Assembly (NCBI GenBank): GCA_016199665.1
Contig: JACQGG010000253.1
Location: 1-11,737, forward strand
Source of the DNA: Acidobacteriota bacterium
GTDB lineage: Bacteria > Acidobacteriota > UBA6911 > JACQSX01
Length of the DNA stretch: 11,737 bases
Direction: 5' to 3'
In this document: piece after piece, positions 1 through 6,271 of the stretch
How positions within the stretch are numbered: the first letter of the stretch is position 1
How the letters are laid out: every line of letters starts with the position of its first letter
Program-made: the position numbers and the translations under genes
The notes under the pieces: generated by a model
Told to the model about the DNA's origin: nothing
What the model saw: the letters and a program-made list of their open reading frames with translations, nothing else
Databases searched by the model: none

Positions 1-77
1 CCGCCAAGTCGTTGTCTGATTTCGTGAAAATCGGGTCGCTAGGTAGTTCGCGGCCCGTCTGTCATGAGAGAGAGGAC

Positions 78-1865
78 ATGCTGCAATATAAGTGCGCGTC
101 CACTTTGCGTCCCGATACCGGGGAAACAAACAAAAACCGCATCCTTGCTGAGATCGGTCCGGAGCTCCCGCCGTTTGCCCCCGGCGGGGCATTCATGTTT
201 TGCTTCCGGCGAATTCCGCGGCCTTTCGCTTCTCCTTCAGTAAGCATGGTCTGGTTTGGAAGCCGGGCGGAGGGAGATCTGTGGCTTCAGCAGAGGCGCG
301 TCCATGACTACCTGTCCGGAACAACCGAAGAGTTTGCAGAAGCGCTGCAATCTCGAAAAGAGCCGGCCGCAGATCCAAGCCGGCAGCAGTTTGGCCCGGC
401 CTCCGGGTTCTGGGTGAGCCACCCGCGAAACCCGGGCGCTGTCCTGGTCTCGCTCCTGCTGCTCGCGCTGGCGTTCTTTTCCTGGAGCTATGCCGACTTC
501 TTCGGGCCGGACGCAGTCTATTATTTTGCGCGGAGGATCACCACCGGGTCTGATTTCGTGCGCGCCCTTTCCGGCCTTGATGACCGCGGTCACTTCCGGC
601 CGATGGGCATGGTATTGTTCAGCTATGTTTTTTTTCCGTTGTTCAGATATAACCCCGTGGGCCACCATCTCTTCCCGTTGTTTTTTCACACAGCCAACGC
701 CATCCTTGTGTATGGGCTGGCCCGCCGTCTGCTGGGCCATCATGTCGGCGCTCTGGGAGCCACTCTGTTTTTCGCCTTGCACAGGATCAACTTTTTTGTC
801 ACCCACGGCATCACGTTCACGCCCGACTTCACCGGTGTTTTCTTCATCCTGGCGGCGCTGCTCTGCTACCTGAAGGGAGCGGAAAACCGCCGCTACCGGG
901 CCGCTTCCCTGGCGCTCTGGATGGGCGCCCTGCTGAGCAAGGAAGTAGCGATTGTTTTCCCGGCAATTCTTTTTTGCTATGAGTTCCTGTGTTCGCCAGA
1001 AGAGAGCGGGTGGAGCCGCTTCCGTCTGGGCGTGCGCCGGACGCTTTGGTTCTGGATCCTGGCAGTCGCGTTTGCCGGCTTGATCGCGACACTCCCCGGA
1101 GACGGGCTGCATCCGGACGCAGCCGGCCATCCCGATGCCGCCACCGGGCCGCTTGCCGCGCTGGCTCCGAAGATCAAGTACCTCTGGTGGGGGCTGAACC
1201 TGGCTCAGGGGACGGGACTGACTCGGCTGCTGGGAAAGAATCTTGGAATCGAGGCGGCGCCGATCCGGCAAGCGTTTCCCCATCACACATCGCTGGCTGC
1301 GCTGCTTTTATTGCCGTTCATGGCCGCCTTCGTGCTGTTTGTGCTGCGCGCGCTCATCCGGCGCGACAAGACAGTGGTCTTCGGAATCGCGTATTTTCTC
1401 TTTGCGCTCATCCCGGTCCTGCCGCTGACCGGCCAAGTCATGCAGCACAATCTTTATTTCCCCCTGTTTGGCGCGGCATTGCTCTTTGGACTTTTTGCGC
1501 TCCATATTTTCCACAGTCGCTACTCCATCATGCTGTGCCCCCTGATTGTCGCTTTTCTATTCAGTACCGGCACAGGGGTCGTAAACAGTCGGATCAACTC
1601 ATGGCCGGTTGTGGCCGCGCGCGCCTCGGCCGACTCTCTGCAGCAGTTCCGTTCGGCAGTCGACGAAAGCTTGAATTGCTCAACCACGGCGGTTTTGATA
1701 GCAAAGACAGGACAGCCGGACTTCCTCTGGTACACCGATGGAGGCAACCTGTTCCGTGTTTTTGGACCGTGTCCTTACTTGAGCGTTTACTTCGAAGATC
1801 TCGGCCAGAGGCCGGCGACGTCTACTGTAATCCGGGTCCAGCTCCGACTGGAGCCCCCATCCTGA
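78..1865 (+). CDS. GT-C fold membrane glycosyltransferase (PMT/GT39-like)
   Basis: Multi-pass inner-membrane protein, probably moving a sugar from a polyprenyl-phosphate donor onto an extracytoplasmic acceptor; the acceptor cannot be read. The first membrane segment is encoded at about 432-490. It is followed by an acidic loop (SYADFFGPDAVYYFARR) of the kind that carries the catalytic Asp in GT-C enzymes, then the family-like block FRPMGMVLFSYVFFPLF...NPVGHHLFPLFFHTANAILVYG. About ten hydrophobic segments follow and a soluble tail is encoded from about 1590. The stop is certain and the start is not. ATG 78 has a purine-rich GAGAGAGG just upstream. ATG 246 and GTG 414 are alternatives without a clear ribosome site, and GTG 414 would place only about six residues before the first membrane segment. 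The first 50 or so codons from 78 do not look protein-like. It converges on the RHS gene, leaving a 105-bp gap with no evident terminator. Confidence 0.72.
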   Translation: MLQYKCASTLRPDTGETNKNRILAEIGPELPPFAPGGAFMFCFRRIPRPFASPSVSMVWFGSRAEGDLWLQQRRVHDYLSGTTEEFAEALQSRKEPAADPSRQQFGPASGFWVSHPRNPGAVLVSLLLLALAFFSWSYADFFGPDAVYYFARRITTGSDFVRALSGLDDRGHFRPMGMVLFSYVFFPLFRYNPVGHHLFPLFFHTANAILVYGLARRLLGHHVGALGATLFFALHRINFFVTHGITFTPDFTGVFFILAALLCYLKGAENRRYRAASLALWMGALLSKEVAIVFPAILFCYEFLCSPEESGWSRFRLGVRRTLWFWILAVAFAGLIATLPGDGLHPDAAGHPDAATGPLAALAPKIKYLWWGLNLAQGTGLTRLLGKNLGIEAAPIRQAFPHHTSLAALLLLPFMAAFVLFVLRALIRRDKTVVFGIAYFLFALIPVLPLTGQVMQHNLYFPLFGAALLFGLFALHIFHSRYSIMLCPLIVAFLFSTGTGVVNSRINSWPVVAARASADSLQQFRSAVDESLNCSTTAVLIAKTGQPDFLWYTDGGNLFRVFGPCPYLSVYFEDLGQRPATSTVIRVQLRLEPPS

Positions 1866-1970
1866 CCGAAGATTTCCCTTCCCGGCGGTGGCGGTCAAGG
1901 TCGTTTTGCATCGGAAAGCAGCTATGGCTTAACAGGGAGATCTCGGGAGAACTTCAACCACGAGCAACCC

Positions 1971-3716
1971 TCACTTTGCGGATGGCGCCCCCTGCGGGGG
2001 AGGATTGCCGGGGCAGAGAGGATCGTTGTAGGATTCCCGCGAAGCGAACGACGGGTTGTAAAACGCCATGCCCTCATACCTGAGATACTGCCCGGCGATC
2101 GCTTCAAGGATTCCGTCTGCGCTCTGCTCATCGGGTCTTGGCCCTAAATTCGGCCAGCCCATCAGGCCTTCCGTGGGGATGATCTCTATCGGCGCCGGCG
2201 CCGTATTCCCACAGGGCCCCGCAGCCGGTGCGTTCTTGACCGCTGTCTGGCGCGCACTCGAAGGAGTTGATCCCACAGGGTCAGAAGCCGGCGCCGCCTC
2301 GGGTTCTTTGTCTCCAGGAACTCTGAAAGTCCGCAAGCCCTGATCTCCCGGTGCCGCACGGGGGAATGAGTTCGTCAACAGTTCCATGCTGAGGCGAGGC
2401 ACCCCGGGCTGGCCCGGGACCGGAGGACCGGCAATTATTTCAGTATCCAGACCGGATGGATCAACAAATCGAAGCGGGTTGGCCCGTGCATACAGATAAG
2501 GATTCGTAGATCCCGGATTGAGCAGGTCCACTCCCAGGGGATCTCTGGACAGGAATCTGCCCGTTGTGCCGTCGTACCAGCGCGCCCGCGCGTAATACAG
2601 ACTTGTGGAAGGTTCCCGCATCACCCCGTAAGCCCCGACATAAGTAAACGGGTTATCCGTGCTCCCTGTCGCGGCCGTCAGTTGTCCATACGCGGTGTAG
2701 GCGTAGCTGTCGGTTACAGCGGCAGCATCGTCGGTCAAAAACAGTGTCGAACCGATCTCATCGTAATGGTAGAAGCGGCGGGCATGGGTCCCTGCTTCCA
2801 GGCTGTAAAGCAGCAACCCGCCAGGGGTGTGCACGTAATATCGAGTCACGCTCTCTCCGTCCTTTACTACAGAGATCGAGGGCAGGCCCAGCCCGTAGTT
2901 CCAGAGATAATTGCGCGCTGTCTCCGCCTGAGCGCGCGTCAGTCGGCTGCCCAGGGCGTCGTAGGTGAAACTCACGCCGCTTTGCCCTTCCGTGTAGGAC
3001 GTCAGCCGTGACGCCAGATCCCACCGGTAGGTTCGCCCTCCGCCCGCGGTGAGCCTTCCCATCGCGTCATAGCTGTAGCCTGCAATCTGGTCCGCATCGT
3101 TGTAGGTCTGAGGCCGAGTCGCCTGGACCGGCGCCGCCTCCAGCGGAACGTCCCGGATGGCCTCTTCGATCTGCCCGGCTGCGTCCCGTGTCAGCGCAAT
3201 TGACGACAGCGTGGCCGGCCCGCCGCTCTCCACGATCCGGGTCAGCCGGTCCGCAGCGTCGTAACTGTACGCGGTCACCACGCCGTTGGGACGCGCAATC
3301 CCGGTCAGCCTCCATGCATCGTCATAGCTCAGACGGGTCGTCGCTCCGGCCCAGTCGCTCACCGATACGACCCGGTTGCGCCTGTCGTACCCGTAGCTGA
3401 CCGTCTTACCCGCTTCAAACGTCAACGACGCAATCCGTCCTCCCGCATCCCGCCCGAGGCTCAACCCGTTGCTGCCAACCACCCGGTTGGCGTCGTCATA
3501 GGCCAGCGCAACGCCGGTGGCCGAGGTCAGCCGGTCGGCGTCGTCATAGGCGTAGGCCAGGGCGGTTGCATCGGAATAGGCCAGATTGACGGGTAAACCC
3601 ACCGCATCGTAGCCGACATCCAGCGCGCTGAGCGGCAATTCGATCCGGTTGACGCGATGGCGGCTGTCATAGTTGAGTCGCGTCGTAGCCAAAAGTCGTC
3701 GCGTTGCCCGCCCCAT
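1971..3716 (-). CDS. RHS/YD-repeat protein, C-terminal part (frameshifted)
   Basis: C-terminal half of a secreted RHS protein whose N-terminal half lies upstream in another frame. It opens at an internal ATG, but true RHS sequence begins only at about residue 13 (RLNYDSRHRVNRIELP). Many YD repeats follow (YDAVGLPVNLAYSD, YDDANRVV, YGYDRRNRVVSV, YSYDAADRLTRI). It then has the conserved core end: GTTGRFLSRDPLGVD..., YLYARANPLRFVDPSGLD near 2449. RHS cores form a beta-sheet cocoon around a C-terminal tip. The tip here is about 158 residues, rich in Pro and Ala, ends CPGNPPPQGAPSAK, and shows no toxin motif I recognise. Only 105 bp separates the stop from the convergent glycosyltransferase, so no immunity gene follows. 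The protein would not start independently, because there is no ribosome site before the ATG. Confidence 0.85.
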   Translation of the reverse strand: MGRATRRLLATTRLNYDSRHRVNRIELPLSALDVGYDAVGLPVNLAYSDATALAYAYDDADRLTSATGVALAYDDANRVVGSNGLSLGRDAGGRIASLTFEAGKTVSYGYDRRNRVVSVSDWAGATTRLSYDDAWRLTGIARPNGVVTAYSYDAADRLTRIVESGGPATLSSIALTRDAAGQIEEAIRDVPLEAAPVQATRPQTYNDADQIAGYSYDAMGRLTAGGGRTYRWDLASRLTSYTEGQSGVSFTYDALGSRLTRAQAETARNYLWNYGLGLPSISVVKDGESVTRYYVHTPGGLLLYSLEAGTHARRFYHYDEIGSTLFLTDDAAAVTDSYAYTAYGQLTAATGSTDNPFTYVGAYGVMREPSTSLYYARARWYDGTTGRFLSRDPLGVDLLNPGSTNPYLYARANPLRFVDPSGLDTEIIAGPPVPGQPGVPRLSMELLTNSFPRAAPGDQGLRTFRVPGDKEPEAAPASDPVGSTPSSARQTAVKNAPAAGPCGNTAPAPIEIIPTEGLMGWPNLGPRPDEQSADGILEAIAGQYLRYEGMAFYNPSFASRESYNDPLCPGNPPPQGAPSAK

Positions 3717-5277
3717 CCCGAACCGAGGCCGTTGTCCTATCGCCGTTGTAGCTGTAAGAGGTCACGCCCCCAGCCGGGTTGGTCGCGGTGAGCACCTGGC
3801 CGCGGCTGTTGTAAGAATAACTCCAGGTCTTGCCCCCGCGATCGACTCGGCGGATGATGTTTCCCCGGCTGTCGTAGCTGTACTGCTGGCTTGTGGCATC
3901 CGGATAGTCGATCCGGGTCAGGTCATAGAATGTGAACCCCTCCTGAGCCTGCGCCGTGTAGCTGTATTTCCAGCTCTTCCCCTCGTTGTCGGTCCGTGAG
4001 GCCACCTTGCCGGACGCCGCGTCATAAGTGAGCGCGCTGCGGTCGCCCAGCCGGTCTGCCGTCACCGTCCTGCGATTCTGAGCGTCGTACTCAAAAGAGC
4101 TGCTTTTGCCTGCCGCGTCCGTATAGCGGGTCAGCCGCTTGAGAATGTTGAACGTATGGACCGTCGTGTTCCCCAGTGGATCGGTCATGGTGGTGACGCC
4201 GGCGCCCCCGCTGGATGTATAGGCAAAGCGCGTCGTGTTGCCCAGGCCGTCGGCCTGGCTTGCCACCCTCAGATCGGCTCCGTAGGTATTGCGCACAACG
4301 GCGTTGCCCAACGGACGCGTCGCCGCCTCAAGGCGCGAGTCTGTGTTGTACTGGTAGCGGGTCTGCTTTCCCCGCGCGTCGGTGAACGCCGCCTGCTGGG
4401 CCCCGCTGTAACTGAATTCGATGGATCGGCCCGACGGGTCGGTCACTTTGACCAGCCGCGGTTTTCCTCCCGACGCTTCATAGGCAAAATCCAGCGCCCG
4501 TCCCAACCCGTCGGCCACGCGCGCCAGCGTCCCGTCCGGGTTATAGGTAAGTGTGTGCGTGTTGCCGTTGCGGTCCTGGATGGCCGCAACCGGTTGAATG
4601 CCCGGCAGATTGTCGAACAGGCAAATCATCTCGGTCTCCGGGTCCATCAGCTTCAGCCGCGTCCCTTCCTCGACAAGCTGGAAGGCCGTGCCGCGATACT
4701 TGGCCGGCGCCGGCGTCATTGACCAGGCGTTTGCCGTCTTCCTGAAGCCGACCGTATAGACCTGGTAAAAATGTAAAGCCAGATTGCTGGTTCCCGTCTT
4801 GCTGACATAAATCATCAGGTTGTGGACCCAGTTGGCGCCCATGGGGCTGTCTGTGCGTCCATAGAAGCCCTGGAAAAAAGCCGACGCCCCGGCGAAAGAT
4901 CCGAAATATCGTCCAAAGCCCAGCGGCAGCGGGCTGCCGCCCAGATAAAGATCCGTCTCGCTCCAGGTATATTCGCCCACTGTGGTCCCCACCGGATCAT
5001 TGGCCACAGCCGCCCTGTCATCCTGATTGGAGACGACCAGCTGCAGCGGCTTCCTCGCCACCAGGTTGCCCCATCCGGCCGGGTCGAACTTCCCGGATTT
5101 GTTTTCGCTCGGCACCTCGCGCGGAGTCGTCGTCTGCGCCGGCAAACGGGCAGCCGGCCAAAAAAGCAGCAGGGTCAACAGAAAAGTCAGAACCCCGGCG
5201 CCGGGATGTCTCCCGCGGGTGCGGCAATGTCTTCTGGGGGCGCGGGGACGTTCTCTCTGGCTGTGACCTCTCATCAT
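3667..5277 (-). CDS. RHS/YD-repeat protein, N-terminal part (exported, frameshifted)
   Basis: N-terminal half of the same RHS protein. The start is ATG 5277 (MM pair), chosen because GGAAG lies about 7 bases upstream and a signal-like segment follows: basic residues 3-24, a hydrophobic run at about 29-41 (VLTFLLTLLLFW), then PAARLPAQ. The open frame reaches 5694 but upstream of 5277 it is repeat DNA. Residues about 94-127 (DPVGTTVGEYTWSETDLYL, then GFGRYFGS) resemble the DUF6531-type N-terminal domain common in RHS and polymorphic-toxin proteins. YD repeats follow: YNPDGTLARVADGLGRALDF, YQYNTDSRLEAATR, YSYDSRGNIIRRVDRGG, YSYNSRGQVLTATNP. The frame ends at TGA 3667 within a repeat (GNATTFGYDATQL, stop), and the repeat continues in the other frame. 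Joined, the protein would be roughly 1,100 residues, probably surface-exposed or secreted. Confidence 0.87.
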   Translation of the reverse strand: MMRGHSQRERPRAPRRHCRTRGRHPGAGVLTFLLTLLLFWPAARLPAQTTTPREVPSENKSGKFDPAGWGNLVARKPLQLVVSNQDDRAAVANDPVGTTVGEYTWSETDLYLGGSPLPLGFGRYFGSFAGASAFFQGFYGRTDSPMGANWVHNLMIYVSKTGTSNLALHFYQVYTVGFRKTANAWSMTPAPAKYRGTAFQLVEEGTRLKLMDPETEMICLFDNLPGIQPVAAIQDRNGNTHTLTYNPDGTLARVADGLGRALDFAYEASGGKPRLVKVTDPSGRSIEFSYSGAQQAAFTDARGKQTRYQYNTDSRLEAATRPLGNAVVRNTYGADLRVASQADGLGNTTRFAYTSSGGAGVTTMTDPLGNTTVHTFNILKRLTRYTDAAGKSSSFEYDAQNRRTVTADRLGDRSALTYDAASGKVASRTDNEGKSWKYSYTAQAQEGFTFYDLTRIDYPDATSQQYSYDSRGNIIRRVDRGGKTWSYSYNSRGQVLTATNPAGGVTSYSYNGDRTTASVRDGAGNATTFGYDATQL

Positions 5278-5370
5278 TGTATTCTTCCAGCCCGAAGGGT
5301 CCCCGGGGCGTCCTCCGGCGGCCGACCCCGGCTTTCCCCTGAACAGGATTGCTGTCCTGAAAAGGTGCCA

Positions 5371-5376
5371 ATTATA
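5371..5376 (-). promoter_or_regulatory. Possible -10 box of the RHS gene
   Basis: On the minus strand a perfect TATAAT lies about 94 bases upstream of the RHS start. The region 17 bases further upstream falls inside the GC-rich repeat at 5382-5468 and offers no good -35. The call rests on the -10 alone, in otherwise GC-rich DNA. If real, the repeat copy forms the upstream edge of the promoter. Confidence 0.35.
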
Positions 5377-5381
5377 GCAAA

Positions 5382-5468
5382 CCGGGGGCTGACGCCAGGC
5401 TGACGCCCCCGGCTCCAATTCTCCACGCCGCTGCGCGGCTCGGCGGTGATTGGGGAGTTGGCACCGTA
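5382..5468. repeat. Palindromic intergenic repeat, copy 1
   Basis: First of two close copies of an about 90-bp element. It opens with GGGGGC and pairs with GCCCCC after a short interior (CTGACGCCAGGCTGAC). It continues with an ATTCTCCACGCCGCTGCGCGGCTCGG block and ends in GGTGATTGGGGAGTTGGCACCG. The second copy is at 5743-5839. This copy lies just upstream of the RHS gene. Confidence 0.85.
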
Positions 5469-5510
5469 GCCACCTGAGTTTTCCGCTCAAACCCTTTTTC
5501 TGGGTACAAA

Positions 5511-5548
5511 CGCAGCGAAGGTCCCGGCCCGCAGCGAAGGCCCCAGCC
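5511..5548. repeat. 19-bp tandem repeat, two units
   Basis: Two adjacent 19-base units (CGCAGCGAAGGYCCCRGCC) differ at two positions. They are followed by a GC-rich CGCAGCGGCGCGC stretch. No coding sense is apparent. Confidence 0.7.
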
Positions 5549-5572
5549 GCGCAGCGGCGCGCACAATTGTAG

Positions 5573-5592
5573 CCGAGGGCGTAAGCCCTCGG
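5573..5592. repeat. Perfect hairpin with GTAA loop
   Basis: CCGAGGGCGTAAGCCCTCGG has an 8-bp perfect stem and a GTAA loop, which is a GNRA-type tetraloop if transcribed. No T-run follows on either strand, so it is not a standard intrinsic terminator. The CGTAAG centre is shared with the repeats at 8418 and 9791, which suggests one family of mobile or amplified palindromes. Confidence 0.75.
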
Positions 5593-5742
5593 ACTGGGGT
5601 GTTCCGCAAGATAATGAGCCGCGTAGCGGCGACAGACTGCAAGACGAGAAATGTTGTGCGCGCTGAAGGACCGCAGCGCGCCGGGGAGATGCATTATTCC
5701 GCCGCTTCGCGGCTCGGCTGAGTTGGGTTGGTACGCCTCAAT

Positions 5743-5839
5743 CCGGGGGCTGACGCCTGGCTCACGCCAGGCTGACGCCCCCGGCTACAATTCTCCACGC
5801 CGCTGCGCGGCTCGGCGGTGATTGGGGATTTGGCGCCGT
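5743..5839. repeat. Palindromic intergenic repeat, copy 2 (longer stem)
   Basis: Second copy of the element at 5382-5468, in the same orientation, with an extra 11 bases inside the palindrome. They create a second perfect stem, GCCTGGC-TCAC-GCCAGGC, within the outer GGGGGC/GCCCCC stem. The downstream block is nearly identical to copy 1. It ends in GGCGCCG where copy 1 has GGCACCG. Confidence 0.85.
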
Positions 5840-5842
5840 GCG

Positions 5843-5872
5843 GGCTTGGCAGTGATTGGAGAACTGGTGCCG
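5843..5872. repeat. Partial third copy of the repeat's right end
   Basis: GGCTTGGCAGTGATTGGAGA plus ten further bases matches the right end of both full copies (consensus GGCTYGGCRGTGATTGGRGA). It sits immediately after copy 2. Only the right end is duplicated. Confidence 0.65.
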
Positions 5873-5913
5873 TTTTGGGGATAAGAATAGACTTGGCAAG
5901 GCACTACGGCTAG

Positions 5914-6105
5914 AATGCTGATTATACGGTGCCGACGGAGATCGACGGCAAACTCCGCCCGTTGGAGCGGGTCAGCGATCCGGACCTGACCCCGGGGAGA
6001 ACCAAGAATCCGTCCAAGGATAACTTTGCGCCGCGCATTGGTTTTGCCTGGGATCCGCGCGGCGAGAATCATTGCGTGTTCAACGCCGACGGAACCGTGT
6101 CTGAG
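5914..6105 (+). pseudogene. Remnant of an Oar-like TonB-dependent receptor
   Basis: An in-frame stretch after stop TAG 5911 reads LRPLERVSDPDLTPG, then NPSKDNFAPRIGFAWDPRG. That is the segment of Acidobacteriota Oar-like TonB-dependent outer-membrane receptors that leads into the beta-barrel (usually DNFAPRvGfAWdp.gdgktvlRgGyG). Only about 50 codons match. After WDPRGEN the expected arginine/glycine-rich continuation is lost, and from 6107 the sequence becomes a dispersed repeat. Intact receptors are around 1,000 residues, so this is an internal scrap. A GTG at 5929 gives an ORF but no ribosome site precedes it. The family assignment is from memory of the motif. Confidence 0.6.
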
Positions 6106-6106
6106 A

Positions 6107-6136
6107 TCTTTGGAAGCTCCGGCGGACGGTCACTCC
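6107..6136 (+). repeat. Dispersed repeat, copy A (upstream of PQQ gene)
   Basis: TCTTTGGA followed by AGCTCCGGCGGACGGTCACT and CC. It recurs in the same orientation at 8335-8365 with one inserted C. The two copies bracket the PQQ dehydrogenase gene. Confidence 0.8.
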
Positions 6137-6260
6137 CTCGCGACAGCTTCAGTTCGGGCTGAAGGTGCTCTGGTAGACGAGTGCTGCGGCAGGCCAACCG
6201 TCAGAGTCGTTTCGTTTTTTTCGCCGCAGGTTGAGCGTTCGGTGCGCAGGGGTGTTTGTC

Positions 6261-6266
6261 AGGAGG
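6261..6266 (+). promoter_or_regulatory. Ribosome binding site deciding the PQQ dehydrogenase start
   Basis: AGGAGG with a 5-base spacer precedes ATG 6272. It overrides the longer open frame that reaches back to 6026 and fixes the start directly before a signal peptide. Confidence 0.85.
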
Positions 6267-6271
6267 GCAGG

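Noticed and set aside
237..1286. 349-residue minus-strand open frame
   Set aside because: Antisense shadow of the glycosyltransferase; rich in Arg, Gln and Pro with no domain or start signal.
3667..3716. Programmed ribosomal frameshift in the RHS gene
   Set aside because: There is no slippery heptamer at the junction, and the net shift falls within a repeat where a simple indel is the plain explanation.
5278..5694. N-terminal extension of the RHS frame
   Set aside because: It is translated repeat DNA with a palindromic element; the ribosome site and signal peptide fit ATG 5277.
5382..5872. CRISPR array
   Set aside because: Copies are too long, too few and unevenly spaced, and there are no unique spacers or cas genes.
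6026..6271. N-terminal extension of the PQQ dehydrogenase
   Set aside because: The frame is open, but it overlaps the receptor remnant and a dispersed repeat, and the AGGAGG plus signal peptide at 6272 clearly mark the start.
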